DNA of 64,000 nucleotides from Bacillota bacterium (GCA_022769485.1 JALEJU010000006.1:1-64000), one strand, 5' to 3'. Counted from the first letter of the stretch, positions 41,264 to 50,782 are shown. Numbers and translations are program-made. The notes: generated by a model not told the origin, from the letters alone.

Positions 41264-42073
41264 ATGGCATCGGAAAAGCCCGTCATCTGCATTTTTACAA
41301 AAGGGGACCCTATTTCTTTGCAAACGGAATTTCAGCTGCGTAAGAAGCTGGAATTCCGGGGCTTTGAACTGCGAAACCGCTTCGACCCTTCCGCGGAACT
41401 GATCGTCTGCATCGGCGGCGACGGAAGCTTTCTGAAAACCGTACACGAATGCGGATTCGCGGATATTCCCTATGTGGGCATCAATACCGGGCATTTGGGA
41501 TTTTTTCAGGAATTTCAGCCGGACAGTTTAGACGCGTTTATAGAAAGTTACTTGAATCAGCGTTATTCTCTTCAAACGTTAGAGGTACTGACCGCCCGGT
41601 TTCAAGACGAAGACGGGCCGCAGGAATCCCAGGCTATTAACGAAATCGTAATCCGAGGCGCAAAACCCAGAACCATCCATCTGGATTTATCCATCGGAGA
41701 CAGCCGGATTCAGCGTTTCAGCGGAGACGGACTGCTGATTTCTACCCCTGCAGGAAGCACTGCGTATAATTACGCCCTAGGCGGTTCTATCGTAGACCCC
41801 AGGCTGGCATTGCTCCAGGTTACGCCGATTTCGCCTATGAACACCACCGCTTACCGATCCTTTACCTCCAGTGTTCTTCTGCCGGCAGATATGTCGGTTT
41901 TGATCGAACCGGAAAAGGACCAGGAAAAAGAAGTTCTGATTATTGGAGACGGGCTGGCGGAAAAAAAGCGAAAAGAAGGATCTATTGAAATTTTTCTTTC
42001 CGGGAAGCAGCTGCGCTTAATGCGCCTTGAGACCTACCGTTTTTGGAATAAAGTAAAGAGTAAATTTTTATGA
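41264..42073 (+). CDS. nadK: NAD kinase
   Basis: A 269-residue NAD kinase (NAD to NADP). The GGDG motif is at 51-54, NTGHLGFF at 74-81, and the DGLLISTPAGSTAYNYALGG motif near 158. A good AAAGGAGGGG lies before the ATG. It overlaps the downstream rluA-type gene by 4 bases, so they are coupled. In many Clostridia nadK stands near recN and argR; that is not the case here. Confidence 0.95.
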   Translation: MASEKPVICIFTKGDPISLQTEFQLRKKLEFRGFELRNRFDPSAELIVCIGGDGSFLKTVHECGFADIPYVGINTGHLGFFQEFQPDSLDAFIESYLNQRYSLQTLEVLTARFQDEDGPQESQAINEIVIRGAKPRTIHLDLSIGDSRIQRFSGDGLLISTPAGSTAYNYALGGSIVDPRLALLQVTPISPMNTTAYRSFTSSVLLPADMSVLIEPEKDQEKEVLIIGDGLAEKKRKEGSIEIFLSGKQLRLMRLETYRFWNKVKSKFL

Positions 42074-43029
42074 GTGAACGATATTCTTACATTTTAAGCG
42101 AGACAGATGAGATCTACCATATCCGCGAGCTTTTAAAGCGGCGCCTGCATTTTTCCTCCAGACTTCTGCGGCAGCTGAAAAAACAGGATTGCGTATTTCT
42201 GGACGGAACGCCGGTCTGGCTGCGGGACAAAGGAAAGGCCGGGCAGACTTTGACGGTGACCATGCCGAAAGAAACCAGCCATTTTGAGCCGGAGCCTATT
42301 CCCATCGACGTAATTTTCGAGGACGAAGACATTATGGTGGTGAACAAACAGCCGGGACTGGTTGTACATCCTACGAAAGGACATCCCTGCCACACAATCG
42401 CCAACGGAATTATGAGCCATATGCTGGAAAAGGGAGACTGCTATAAAATCCGCTTTGTAAACCGTCTGGATATGGACACCTCCGGAATTCTGCTCATCGG
42501 AAAGAATTCCCACGCTCAGGATAACCTGGCAAAGCAGATGGCGGAATCCGGTTTCGTTTCGGGAAAACCTGACGAAACGGATCGCAATCGACGCACGGTA
42601 GAAAAAAAATATGTAGCCATTGTAAAAGGAATGCCCGAAGAGGAAGAGGGGACGATCGACCTTCCCATCGGGAAGCCGGTGGACGACCAACTTCAAAGAG
42701 CCGTTATTCCGGATGGCAGCCCTTCGGTTACGCATTACCGGGTTCTGGAACGTTACCCAAAAGGGAAGACAGGGTATGCGCTTGTGGAGCTGATGCTGGA
42801 GACCGGCAGGACACACCAGATCCGCGTGCATTTGTCCCATATCGGATATCCTATTGTGGGGGATCACCTGTACGGCGAAGACGCTGTTTACCTGATCGAG
42901 CGGCAGGCGCTCCACGCTGCGGAGCTTTCTTTCCTGCACCCGGCTACAAAAAAGCGCGTCACATTCCGGGCACCGCTGCCGGAAGATATGAAAAATCTGA
43001 TACGGCGGTTGGAAAGTCGGGAGCGGTGA
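42070..43029 (+). CDS. RluD-like pseudouridine synthase with S4 domain
   Basis: A 319-residue RluA-family enzyme. An S4-like RNA-binding region covers about 15-65 (LLKRRLHFSSRLLRQLKK), the catalytic motif NRLDMDTSG is at 131-139 with catalytic Asp at 134, and TGRTHQIRVH lies near 250. It thus likely modifies rRNA, like RluD or YjbO. Start at 42070 overlaps the nadK stop (ATGA). It ends next to the convergent thiN. It is the second RluA-type gene of the window (other at 7022). Confidence 0.93.
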   Translation: MSERYSYILSETDEIYHIRELLKRRLHFSSRLLRQLKKQDCVFLDGTPVWLRDKGKAGQTLTVTMPKETSHFEPEPIPIDVIFEDEDIMVVNKQPGLVVHPTKGHPCHTIANGIMSHMLEKGDCYKIRFVNRLDMDTSGILLIGKNSHAQDNLAKQMAESGFVSGKPDETDRNRRTVEKKYVAIVKGMPEEEEGTIDLPIGKPVDDQLQRAVIPDGSPSVTHYRVLERYPKGKTGYALVELMLETGRTHQIRVHLSHIGYPIVGDHLYGEDAVYLIERQALHAAELSFLHPATKKRVTFRAPLPEDMKNLIRRLESRER

Positions 43030-43073
43030 AAATACAGAACCTGAGAAAAGGGTACATAAAAATACACCGCTCC
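43019..43073. repeat. Inverted repeat between rluA and thiN
   Basis: GGAGCGGTG at the end of the rluA-type gene pairs with CACCGCTCC about 40 bases later, near the stop of thiN. The loop is large. It may act as a weak bidirectional terminator. Confidence 0.35.
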
Positions 43074-43079
43074 TTCGAA

Positions 43080-43712
43080 TTACTGCCGATCGCGTTTTAT
43101 TTTTATTAGAAGCAGTTCTCCTTCGGCTACCGTAACCTCTGCGGATAATCCCCGGATAACTTCATTGCTGACGCCATACTGATAATCGCAATTGATAGCC
43201 GAATTATCCAGCGTATACTTCGCGTTTTTTATGGTAACGCCTTCCGCTTTGCCGGAAATATTCAGCAGAGAGAAATACGGAAATTTATCCTCGATGTAAA
43301 CAGGATCCTTTGACACGATTTCCATTTCGGAATAGTCGTCTACTATCTTTGCGGTTTTGCCCAGAGCGGCAAGCATCAGGAGAATGGAAACATTGCCGAT
43401 TGTATGATCCAATCTGTTGCCGATAACGCCTGCAAGCAAAAAATCAGAATATCCTCTGGATACCGCCTCTTTAACGGCGTAAACGGTATCGGTATCATCT
43501 TTTTCACAGGGCAGCACAATGGTTTCCACGGGCAGATCCGGTTTTGGATGGGAATCGAAATCCCCGACGATCAAATGGGGCTTTATTCTCAACCCATCGG
43601 TATGGCGAAGTCCACTGTCGCAAAACACATTGTAATCGTCGGCTTTGAGATATTCACGGACGGCTGCGTAGTCTCCGATTGACGCGCCGCCGATAATAAC
43701 ACATCTGCTCAT
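43080..43712 (-). CDS. thiN: Thiamine pyrophosphokinase
   Basis: A 210-residue enzyme that transfers pyrophosphate from ATP to thiamine, giving TPP. It has the GDFDS motif (50-54), the EKDDTDTVYAVKEA segment near 70 and GNRLDHTIGNVS near 95. It is the last gene of the thiamine operon, 17 bases after thiC. This placement means that the TPP riboswitch also controls salvage of thiamine. Confidence 0.93.
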   Translation of the reverse strand: MSRCVIIGGASIGDYAAVREYLKADDYNVFCDSGLRHTDGLRIKPHLIVGDFDSHPKPDLPVETIVLPCEKDDTDTVYAVKEAVSRGYSDFLLAGVIGNRLDHTIGNVSILLMLAALGKTAKIVDDYSEMEIVSKDPVYIEDKFPYFSLLNISGKAEGVTIKNAKYTLDNSAINCDYQYGVSNEVIRGLSAEVTVAEGELLLIKIKRDRQ

Positions 43713-43729
43713 ATTTTTCTCCTATCGGT

Positions 43730-45043
43730 TTATTTCTCTGTACAGAATTCAACCTTTTTTCCCTCGAGAATCATATTGGTTGTTCGAACAGCGCACATTT
43801 TCCCGCACATAGAACAGGTATGGCGGTCGGCAGGGGGAGTGCTTTCAAAATATGTCTTTGCTTTATCCTTATCCAGGGCAAGATCAAACATAGCATCCCA
43901 ATCAACATTATGGCGCGCTTCCGCCATGGCGTTATCAATCTCTCGGGCATGGGGAACGCCTTTTGCGATATCCGCCGCATGGGCGGCAATTCGAGCGGAG
44001 ATAATTCCTTCTTTCACATCGTCCAGATCGGGCAGACGCAAATGCTCCGCAGGCGTTACATAGCAGAGGAAGTCTGCGCCGCTGGCTGCGGCAATCGCTC
44101 CGCCGATAGCGGAAGTGATATGATCGTATCCCGGCGCAATGTCTGTAACGATGGGGCCGAGAACATAGAACGGTGCGTTATGACAAAGGCGTTTCTGCAG
44201 CTTCATATTTGCTTCGATTTCATTCATCGCCATATGCCCGGGACCTTCCACCATAACCTGAACATCCATTGCCCACGCACGCTGGGTTAAAGCTCCCAGT
44301 TCAATCAATTCGGCAATCTGCCCCGCGTCGGTGCTGTCGTCAATACAGCCGGGACGAAGCGCATCGCCCAAACTGATGGTCACATCATATTCCCGAAGAA
44401 TCCGGAGCAGTTCATCGTAATGCTCATAAAACGGATTTTCATTTCCGGTCATCATCATCCAGGCAAACAGGAGGGAACCCCCTCTGGATACGATGTTCAT
44501 CTTTCGCTTGTCCCGCATAAACGCTTCTACTGTGCGGCGGTTGATGCCGGCGTGAATCGTCATAAAGTCCACGCCTTCTTCCGCATGAGCTTGAACGACC
44601 TCCAGGAAATCCTCGGCTTTGATTTCAAGCAGATCTTTTTCAAGATATCCGATGGCGTCGTACATGGGAACGGTACCGATCATAGCCGGCGATCTGGCAA
44701 TCAGCTCTTTTCGGAATGTGTTGGTTTTTCCGTAATTACTCAAATCCATAATGGCTTCCGCGCCGAATTTCAAAGCCATATCCACTTTGCGCATTTCCAT
44801 ATCGTAATCCTTGCAGTCGCCGGAAATGCCCAGATTGACATTGATTTTTGTACGAAGGCCTGTGCCGATCCCTTCGGCTGAAATGGACGTATGGTTGATA
44901 TTACACGGGATCGCCGCGACACCTTTGGCAACTGCTTCGCGAAGTTTTTCCGGCTCCATATGTTCCTTTTTTGCGACAACCTCCATTTCCGGAGTGATAA
45001 TGCCTTTTTTAGCGGCTTCCATCTGTGTTTTATAGTTTCTCAT
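43730..45043 (-). CDS. thiC: Phosphomethylpyrimidine synthase ThiC
   Basis: A 437-residue radical-SAM enzyme which rearranges aminoimidazole ribotide into HMP phosphate. The C-terminal Fe-S motif CSMCGKMC, typical and unlike other radical-SAM proteins, is near residue 410. Conserved parts are [31 protein letters not shown] and [12 protein letters not shown] start at 45043, where AAAGGAATTC precedes the ATG; the longer frame has no site. The protein is of the short form without the N-terminal extension of E. coli ThiC. Confidence 0.97.
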   Translation of the reverse strand: MRNYKTQMEAAKKGIITPEMEVVAKKEHMEPEKLREAVAKGVAAIPCNINHTSISAEGIGTGLRTKINVNLGISGDCKDYDMEMRKVDMALKFGAEAIMDLSNYGKTNTFRKELIARSPAMIGTVPMYDAIGYLEKDLLEIKAEDFLEVVQAHAEEGVDFMTIHAGINRRTVEAFMRDKRKMNIVSRGGSLLFAWMMMTGNENPFYEHYDELLRILREYDVTISLGDALRPGCIDDSTDAGQIAELIELGALTQRAWAMDVQVMVEGPGHMAMNEIEANMKLQKRLCHNAPFYVLGPIVTDIAPGYDHITSAIGGAIAAASGADFLCYVTPAEHLRLPDLDDVKEGIISARIAAHAADIAKGVPHAREIDNAMAEARHNVDWDAMFDLALDKDKAKTYFESTPPADRHTCSMCGKMCAVRTTNMILEGKKVEFCTEK

Positions 45044-45074
45044 AATTAGAATTCCTTTCCCGCAAGATTCAATT

Positions 45075-45881
45075 TTATTTCGCTTCATCCGCAAAGCGGC
45101 TTGTTAAATCAAATGCGTGGTTCATCGGCCCGCTGCCTCTGCCCAAATCAAGCATGGAGGCAAGAGCGCCGGAGATATAATCCTTAGCCCTCCGCACGGA
45201 GTCAGAAAGATCAAAGCCTTTGGCAAGATTTGCGGAAATCGCCGAGGACAGGGTACAGCCCGTACCGTGGGTATTAGGATTGTCGATTCGTTTTCCTTCA
45301 AACCACTTGTAAGATCCGTTTGCGTATAGCAGGTCGTTTGCGTCGTTTAAGCTGTGACCGCCTTTGCACAATACTGCGCAGCCGTAAGCTTCGTTGATTC
45401 TCTTTGCCGCGGCAACCATATCGTCCGGGCTTTGAATAGACATCCCGGACAAAACTTCCGCTTCCGGAAGATTCGGCGTCACAATCGTCGCTATGGGAAG
45501 CAGTTCTGCTGTCAAAATACGAACCGCGTCGTCCGCAATCAGCTTTGAACCGCTTGTAGCCACCATTACGGGATCTACTACGATATTTTCCGCCTTGTGT
45601 GTTTTCAGCTTTTGGGCAATTACCCGAATCAGCTTGCTTGAAGAAACCATTCCGATTTTCACGGCATCCGGGGGGATATCCTCAAATACAGAGTCAATTT
45701 GTTGCCCCAGAAATTCCGGGGTCACCTCCCATATATCCGATACGCCGGTTGTGTTTTGCGCCGTCAATGCTGTAATTGCGCTCATAGCGTAAACACCGTT
45801 CAGAGTCATCGTTTTAATATCCGCTTGGATACCGGCGCCTCCGCTGGAATCGCTTCCGGCGATTGATAATGCTGTTCTCAT
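45075..45881 (-). CDS. thiD: Hydroxymethylpyrimidine/phosphomethylpyrimidine kinase
   Basis: A 268-residue ribokinase-fold enzyme that phosphorylates HMP and HMP-P to HMP-PP. It shows [19 protein letters not shown] at the start, [12 protein letters not shown], and the anion hole [13 protein letters not shown] near 212. AAAGGAGTATGAACG precedes the ATG. It lies before thiC (31 bases) and after thiE (98 bases, with an inverted repeat in the gap). Confidence 0.97.
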   Translation of the reverse strand: MRTALSIAGSDSSGGAGIQADIKTMTLNGVYAMSAITALTAQNTTGVSDIWEVTPEFLGQQIDSVFEDIPPDAVKIGMVSSSKLIRVIAQKLKTHKAENIVVDPVMVATSGSKLIADDAVRILTAELLPIATIVTPNLPEAEVLSGMSIQSPDDMVAAAKRINEAYGCAVLCKGGHSLNDANDLLYANGSYKWFEGKRIDNPNTHGTGCTLSSAISANLAKGFDLSDSVRRAKDYISGALASMLDLGRGSGPMNHAFDLTSRFADEAK

Positions 45882-45921
45882 CGTTCATACTCCTTTTTCA
45901 TTAAAGCATTATTTTTATTAA

Positions 45922-45952
45922 GCGGCAGAGAGTGGTGCCCCCGGTCTGCCGC
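45922..45952 (-). repeat. Hairpin in the thiE-thiD gap
   Basis: An 8-bp perfect stem (GCGGCAGA with TCTGCCGC) with a 15-base loop. No T run follows on the minus strand. It may protect or process the mRNA inside the operon. Confidence 0.4.
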
Positions 45953-45979
45953 GGAAGGCTGTAAACGTCGTTTCCACTA

Positions 45980-46621
45980 CTATAATGAAACGATCGACAG
46001 CGCTTTTTTTTTCAAATCCGCAGCCGCAGTCTGTATGTCTTCCGCGGCAAAAATCGCCGATACCACGGCAATGCCGGCCATTCCTGCGCCCTTGATTTCC
46101 TCCGCATTTTTAAGGCTTATGCCTCCGATGGCCACAGCGGGGATAGAAACCGCACCGCAGATTTCTTTTAATTGCTCCGTTGTAATTCGGATGGCGTTTT
46201 GCTTGGTAGGAGAGGGGAATACCGCACCTACGCCGAGATAATCCGCTCCGGCGGCTTCGGCTTTCTGCGCCTGTTCTACGGTTTTTGCCGTGGCTCCGAT
46301 AATAAAATCTTTACCGGTTCGTTTGCGGATTTCCTCCACAGGCTGATCCGTAATTCCTACATGCACACCGTCCGCTCCGCTTTTTACGGCAACTTCGACA
46401 TTATCGTTGATAATCAAAGGAACACCGAAACGGTGACATAATTTTTTCATTTCAACAGCTTCTTCTGTAAAATCAGTTTCACTCAGATCTTTTTCCCGAA
46501 GCTGTACGAAAGTAACACCGCCTTTCAGCGCATCCTCGACCTGCTCCAAAAGAGTTTGCCTTCCAACCCATGTACGGTCTGTAACCGCATATAAAAGCAA
46601 ACATTTTTTATCAAACTTCAT
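45980..46621 (-). CDS. thiE: Thiamine phosphate synthase
   Basis: A 213-residue TIM-barrel enzyme that joins HMP-PP and the thiazole phosphate to thiamine phosphate. Motifs: TFVQLREKDLSE, NDNVEVAVKSGADGVHVG, GADYLGVGAVFPSPTK and AIGGIS. I start at 46621, where GGAGGAACTGG lies upstream; this overlaps the tenI stop. Compared with the neighbour at 46611 this protein keeps the residues for the full ThiE reaction. Confidence 0.94.
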   Translation of the reverse strand: MKFDKKCLLLYAVTDRTWVGRQTLLEQVEDALKGGVTFVQLREKDLSETDFTEEAVEMKKLCHRFGVPLIINDNVEVAVKSGADGVHVGITDQPVEEIRKRTGKDFIIGATAKTVEQAQKAEAAGADYLGVGAVFPSPTKQNAIRITTEQLKEICGAVSIPAVAIGGISLKNAEEIKGAGMAGIAVVSAIFAAEDIQTAAADLKKKALSIVSL

Positions 46622-47210
46622 TTTCCAGTTCCTCCAAATACGCTCGCACATCCCTGCAGCACATAAAACCGCTCATAATACAAGCGCCTTTTGCTCCGGC
46701 TTCCCGAACCGCCTGCATGTTTTCTCTGTTAATACCGCCGATTGCATAAACCGGAATGGATACGCTCTTACAGATTTCCCGCAGGAATTCGACTCCCCGA
46801 GGCGGAACGTCTTCTTTGCAGCGGGTAGGGAAGATATGACCGGCGGTGATGTAAGTACATCCTTGTTCTTCGGCTGAAATCGCGTCTTCTGCCGAATGAC
46901 AGGATGCTCCGATAACAGAAAAGTGTGCTTTGTCCGCTTCGCTCATCTGCAGCAGCGCCGGCAGCGGAAGGTGAATGGCATCTGCTTTCAGTTCGACAGC
47001 CGCCTTTACAAAGCTGTGCAGAATACAGGGAACACCGTATGCTTCGCAGATTTTTACTACCTTTGACGCCAAACGAAGGTATTCCGCTTCGGTCAAATCC
47101 TTTTCCCGCAAGATAATACCGGCGGGAAAAGCCTTTGCTATTTTCTCTATTCGGGAAAGGAAATCCTCGCCGCAGAGGCTCCGGTTGGTTACGCATAAGA
47201 TATCAGACAT
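46611..47210 (-). CDS. tenI: Thiazole tautomerase TenI
   Basis: A 199-residue ThiE-like TIM barrel, but with TenI marks: TAGHIFPTRCKEDVPPRGV (123-140), close to the GHVFETDCK stretch of Bacillus TenI, whose His is catalytic (here H125). TenI aromatises the thiazole tautomer made by ThiG. The substrate-side Asp and Asn pattern of ThiE (NDNVEVA) is replaced by LHSFVKAA, so it should not be a second ThiE. It overlaps thiH by 8 bases and thiE by 11 bases. Confidence 0.85.
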   Translation of the reverse strand: MSDILCVTNRSLCGEDFLSRIEKIAKAFPAGIILREKDLTEAEYLRLASKVVKICEAYGVPCILHSFVKAAVELKADAIHLPLPALLQMSEADKAHFSVIGASCHSAEDAISAEEQGCTYITAGHIFPTRCKEDVPPRGVEFLREICKSVSIPVYAIGGINRENMQAVREAGAKGACIMSGFMCCRDVRAYLEELENEV

Positions 47211-48456
47211 AGAGGTAATCGTTCAGAACAGGCTGCAGGCCTTCATCAGCGATATCCTTATACATGGTATCAAGGCTTCGGCTGTCGTTTATTTCAAACT
47301 GCTCGTCGCCCTCGGCGCTGTCCGGCTCCTTTCCGGTATATTTGCTTTCGTGGTCTCCGATACCGGTTGAAACGCCGGCGGAAACCTTCGTTGCGGCAAT
47401 CTTTACGATACCGTTTCGGAAGGAGGCGCTCTCACGGGAGGATACGGTAATGCCCACAAAAGGCAGGAAAATACGGTAGGCGCAGATCACCTGGCAAAGC
47501 TGTTTTTCACCTACATCCAGAGGATTGATTTTGTCGTTGTTGATAATAGGGCGAAGCCTGGGGCAGGACAGGGACATTTCCGCCTGGGGGTATTTTCGCT
47601 GTAAATAATAAACATGCAGAGCGCTGGCCAAAGCGTCCTTGCGGAAATCCGAGAGACCCAGCAAAGCCGAGAACGCTACACCCCGCATACCGCCCATTAA
47701 CGCCCGCTCCTGCGCATCAAAGCGGTATGGCCATACGCGCTTGTGGCCGAGAAGGTGCAGGGTTTCGTATTTTTCGATATCGTAGGTTTCCTGAAACACC
47801 GTCACATAGTCTGCGCCGCACTGGTGCAGAAAACGATATTCATCTGTATTTACAGGGTAGATTTCAAGCCCCACCATGCGGAAATATTTGCGGGCAAGCC
47901 TGCAGGCTTCTCCGATGTAGTTTACATCGCTTCGGGCGCGGCTTTCTCCGGTAAGGATCAGAATTTCCTCCATTCCGGAATCGGCTATGACCTTCATTTC
48001 ATGCTCGATCTGCTCCGTATTCAGCTTCATACGGCTGATATGGTTATAGCAGTTAAAACCGCAGTAAACACAATAGTTTTCACAGTAGTTGGCAATGTAG
48101 AGCGGTGTAAACAGGTAAACGGTGTTTCCAAAATGTTTGCCGGTTTCCATACGCGCCCTCTGCGCCATCTGTTCAAGAAACGGTTCCGCCGCAGGGGACA
48201 GCAGAGCTTTAAAATCTTCAATGGAACAAGTTTCATGCTCCAAAGCGGATTGCACATCTCTTGCGGTATATCGGGAATAGTCGTAAGACTCCATCTGCGC
48301 CATAACGTTTTTGCAGACATCCGACTGGATTTGCTCCATACCCGGCAGATATTCCATATGGTTTTTTCGGGAGGAAGGATCGGTTTCCAGCCGGTGTTTC
48401 TTCGCGAGCGCTTCCTGCGACAAATGCTCCGAATCAATAAAAAACTGGTTTTCCAT
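47203..48456 (-). CDS. thiH: 2-iminoacetate synthase ThiH
   Basis: A 417-residue radical-SAM enzyme that cleaves tyrosine into dehydroglycine and p-cresol for the thiazole branch. The CxxxCxxC motif is C125, C129, C132 (NYCENYCVYCGF). Other marks are ILTGESRARSDVNYIGEA and ALLGLSDFRKDA. ThiH, instead of glycine oxidase ThiO, fits an anaerobe. I start at 48456 with AAGGAGTG upstream; a GTG at 48465 overlaps that site. It precedes tenI. Confidence 0.94.
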   Translation of the reverse strand: MENQFFIDSEHLSQEALAKKHRLETDPSSRKNHMEYLPGMEQIQSDVCKNVMAQMESYDYSRYTARDVQSALEHETCSIEDFKALLSPAAEPFLEQMAQRARMETGKHFGNTVYLFTPLYIANYCENYCVYCGFNCYNHISRMKLNTEQIEHEMKVIADSGMEEILILTGESRARSDVNYIGEACRLARKYFRMVGLEIYPVNTDEYRFLHQCGADYVTVFQETYDIEKYETLHLLGHKRVWPYRFDAQERALMGGMRGVAFSALLGLSDFRKDALASALHVYYLQRKYPQAEMSLSCPRLRPIINNDKINPLDVGEKQLCQVICAYRIFLPFVGITVSSRESASFRNGIVKIAATKVSAGVSTGIGDHESKYTGKEPDSAEGDEQFEINDSRSLDTMYKDIADEGLQPVLNDYLYV

Positions 48457-48468
48457 TTGCTTCACTCC

Positions 48469-49242
48469 TTATTCACGCAGAAATCCCGTCAGAGGATCTG
48501 AAGCGGCGGCGCCTCTCGTTAAAACTCTGCCAAGCCCTGCGAGATATGCCTTTCGTCCCGCTTCGATGGCCTGCCGGAAAGCCGCCGCCATCATAGGAAG
48601 ATCTCCGGCGGTGGCAAGGGCGGTGTTGGCCATAATTGCAGCGGCGCCCATTTCCATTGCCTCGCAGGCCTGAGAAGGCCGGCCGATACCCGCGTCCACG
48701 ATAATGGGAAGGTCAATTTCATCAATCAAAATTTGAATAAAATCTTTGGTTGCAAGTCCCTTATTGGAACCGATAGGAGACGCCAAAGGCATAACCGCGG
48801 CAGCTCCCGCATTGACAAGATCACGAGCCACGTTCAGGTCAGGATACATGTACGGCATAACTACAAACCCTTCCCCGGCAAGAATTTCCGTTGCCTTGAC
48901 AGTTTCCTGATTGTCCGGCAGCAGATACTTCGAGTCGCGCATGATCTCGATTTTAACAAAGCTGCCGCATCCCAGCTCACGGGCAAGCCGGGCAATACGC
49001 ACCGCCTCCTCCGCGTTTCTCGCTCCGGAAGTGTTGGGAAGCAGCGTAACGCCTTCGGGAATGAAATCGATGATATTTTCCTGATCCCCGGTGTTTGCAC
49101 GGCGTACCGCAAGGGTAATAATTTCGGCTCCCGCGTCCTTTACCGCCGCTTCTATCAGGCTGAGAGAGTATTTCCCTGAGCCGAGAATAAATCTGGAATT
49201 AAATTCATATCCGCCGATAATGAGCTTATCCTCATTGTTCAT
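48469..49242 (-). CDS. thiG: Thiazole synthase ThiG
   Basis: A 257-residue TIM barrel which builds the thiazole from DXP, dehydroglycine and ThiS thiocarboxylate. It has [16 protein letters not shown] at the start, the Schiff-base Lys in [16 protein letters not shown] near residue 98, and the [17 protein letters not shown] segment. A ribosome binding site AAGAAGGAT precedes it. It lies between thiF and thiH. Confidence 0.97.
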   Translation of the reverse strand: MNNEDKLIIGGYEFNSRFILGSGKYSLSLIEAAVKDAGAEIITLAVRRANTGDQENIIDFIPEGVTLLPNTSGARNAEEAVRIARLARELGCGSFVKIEIMRDSKYLLPDNQETVKATEILAGEGFVVMPYMYPDLNVARDLVNAGAAAVMPLASPIGSNKGLATKDFIQILIDEIDLPIIVDAGIGRPSQACEAMEMGAAAIMANTALATAGDLPMMAAAFRQAIEAGRKAYLAGLGRVLTRGAAASDPLTGFLRE

Positions 49243-49271
49243 TGTAAGATCCTTCTTTCTGTTATTATGGT

Positions 49272-49916
49272 TTAGGCCTCCTGCTCTCCGGCAAGAATGC
49301 GGAGAACAGCATGCGCCTGATGCGCTGCGCAGATCATCACCCGGGAGGAAAACAGCCCCGCACCATTTGAAATATCGCTGGTTTCATCGCCGCAAAGATA
49401 GAAGTGCTTTGTAATTCTTCGGGTTTTAATGCTGTTTGCCGAAGAGATTCCCGCCATACCGGAAGCAGAAACAATGTATTTTTCAGGATAGTTCTCCGAT
49501 ACACCATTCACAAGCATAGCTTTATTCTCCGGCTTGTCAAACGCTTCACAGATGATTTCATCATCGCGAAGAATTTCTTTCAGATTATCTTCCGTTATCT
49601 GAACCGTATGGGCTATTATCTCCATATACGGTGCGATATCCTGTAACGTCTCCTTCAACGCATCTGTTTTGTACATCCCCAGCTGCTTTACCGTATACTG
49701 CTGGCGGTGGAGATTTGTGATATCCACCTTGTCAAAGTCAATGAGATGCAGCTTACCCACTCCGGCGCGGGCAAGAGCGATGGCGATATTGGAACCGAGA
49801 CCACCGAGGCCGCAGACAGCAACCGACGCCGATGAAAAGCGCCGCTGCAGTTCAGCTCCGTGCCGTTCTTCCAGAGCTTTCTGCATCTGCTCTTTCGTTG
49901 GTTTTGAATCCGGCAA
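49272..49916 (-). CDS. thiF: ThiS adenylyltransferase ThiF
   Basis: A 214-residue E1-like enzyme that adenylates the C-terminal Gly of ThiS. The GLGGLGSN loop is at 36-43 and [15 protein letters not shown] follows near 60. It is of the short form that lacks the C-terminal Cys pairs of E. coli ThiF. I prefer the TTG at 49916, with GGGAGGTGG upstream, directly after the thiS stop; a GTG at 49925 is possible. Related to tcdA (19304) in fold. Confidence 0.92.
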   Translation of the reverse strand: MPDSKPTKEQMQKALEERHGAELQRRFSSASVAVCGLGGLGSNIAIALARAGVGKLHLIDFDKVDITNLHRQQYTVKQLGMYKTDALKETLQDIAPYMEIIAHTVQITEDNLKEILRDDEIICEAFDKPENKAMLVNGVSENYPEKYIVSASGMAGISSANSIKTRRITKHFYLCGDETSDISNGAGLFSSRVMICAAHQAHAVLRILAGEQEA

Positions 49917-49917
49917 A

Positions 49918-50112
49918 TCAGCCACCTCCCACAAAACTCACTACTTCAATCACATCATCCTCTTCGATGACTACTTCATCGTATTGTGTTTTCGGCACAA
50001 TCTCACCGTTGCGTTCTACGGCAACGCGTCTGATGTCGTAGTCTGCAGCCGCCAGATATTCAGAAATCGTCTTCCCCCCGGCAGCTGCTTCCGTTCCGTT
50101 GATTTTTACCAT
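49918..50112 (-). CDS. thiS: Sulfur carrier protein ThiS
   Basis: A 64-residue ubiquitin-like protein ending in VGGG, with the C-terminal Gly-Gly that becomes a thiocarboxylate and gives sulfur to the thiazole. NGEIVPKTQYDEVVIEEDD is typical of the fold. AGGAG precedes the ATG. First gene of the thiamine operon, downstream of the TPP riboswitch. Confidence 0.95.
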   Translation of the reverse strand: MVKINGTEAAAGGKTISEYLAAADYDIRRVAVERNGEIVPKTQYDEVVIEEDDVIEVVSFVGGG

Positions 50113-50126
50113 TGTTTTTTCTCCTA

Positions 50127-50163
50127 AACAAAAAATGGAAAGCCGCCAATCCGGTAACTTCCC
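50127..50163 (-). terminator. Terminator of the TPP riboswitch expression platform
   Basis: On the minus strand a two-part stem (GGAAG with CTTTCC, inner CCG with CGG) is followed by ATTTTTTG, just before thiS. It is placed to stop transcription when TPP is bound. Confidence 0.6.
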
Positions 50164-50177
50164 ATAACACTTGCTTT

Positions 50178-50272
50178 TCAGGCGTCCCTACGTTGGCATT
50201 ATCCAAATCAGGTTAATGGGTCGAAGGTTATACCTTCCTCTCAGCCTGTAACACAAGCTCCCCGCCGGTTAA
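50178..50272 (-). promoter_or_regulatory. TPP riboswitch (thi box)
   Basis: The minus strand shows all conserved blocks: GGGGAGC, GCTGAGAGG, GACCC, ACCTGAT, TGGATAATGCCA and ACGTAGGGA, in order. It binds thiamine pyrophosphate. It lies before thiS and controls the whole operon. Confidence 0.97.
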
Positions 50273-50285
50273 TTTATTTTTTTAG

Positions 50286-50315
50286 ATTATACACCATTTT
50301 CCCCTGAAAAAGCAA
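50286..50315 (-). promoter_or_regulatory. Sigma-A promoter of the thiamine operon
   Basis: On the minus strand TTGCTT (50310-50315) and TATAAT (50286-50291) are 18 bases apart, just before the TPP riboswitch. Confidence 0.75.
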
Positions 50316-50385
50316 GGTTTTCTGAACCCGGCGGGGAAGGGATGCCCGAATTTCTTTTTTGATTTTACGAATATTTTTATCTGTC

Positions 50386-50412
50386 ACAACTTTCTCCGTA
50401 TCTCATATTATA
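50386..50412 (+). promoter_or_regulatory. Sigma-K-like sporulation promoter
   Basis: AC at 50386-50387, then 16 bases, then CATATTATA (50404-50412), matching the AC...CATAnnnTA form of Bacillus sigma-K promoters. It lies about 60 bases before a Cys-rich gene. The motif is short, so chance is possible. Confidence 0.45.
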
Positions 50413-50470
50413 GATGGACGGCAGAAAACTATAAGTTCAGCCGATAAATTAAATGGGGAGGTGTTTTCTT

Positions 50471-50782
50471 TTGGGAGACGATTGTCGGTGCTGTACCCCC
50501 TGTGATCCCTGCGATCCCTGCAGGAAAGACATCTGTTCGGATTCGTGCGATCCTTGCTGTCAGGAGGAGAAAGAAGGGCAGAATTGGATTTGGGTTCTGG
50601 TTCTGATTTTCCTTTTCTGCGGCGGATTTGGCGGAAACTGCAATAACAACAACGGGTGCTGCGACAACAACAGTAATTCCGGCGGAAATTGGTTACTTAT
50701 CATCGTCGTTCTCTTCCTGTTATGGCAATGCCAGAACGATGGTCAATGCGGAAGCGGCGGGCTGCTTGGCGGACTGTTTTAG
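50471..50782 (+). CDS. Small Cys-rich, membrane-segment protein, possible spore coat component
   Basis: A 103-residue protein with a Cys-rich N terminus made of CDPCDPC-type repeats, a hydrophobic segment (NWIWVLVLIFLFCGG), a Gly/Asn-rich linker and a second hydrophobic segment (NWLLIIVVLFLLWQ). About 17 Cys residues are present. I prefer the TTG at 50471, about 9 bases after GGGGAGG; an ATG at 50453 overlaps that site. The composition and the sigma-K-like promoter upstream suggest a spore coat or exosporium protein, similar in style to YjcZ-type proteins. No family was recognised with certainty. Confidence 0.6.
   Translation: MGDDCRCCTPCDPCDPCRKDICSDSCDPCCQEEKEGQNWIWVLVLIFLFCGGFGGNCNNNNGCCDNNSNSGGNWLLIIVVLFLLWQCQNDGQCGSGGLLGGLF

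Noticed and set aside
42133..42939. 268-codon minus-strand open frame
   Set aside because: Antisense shadow of the S4-containing pseudouridine synthase.
46611..47210. Second ThiE (thiamine phosphate synthase)
   Set aside because: Motif comparison favours TenI, with the GHIF...CK stretch and loss of the ThiE NDN segment.
47743..48501. 252-codon open frame on the plus strand
   Set aside because: Antisense shadow of thiH and part of thiG.
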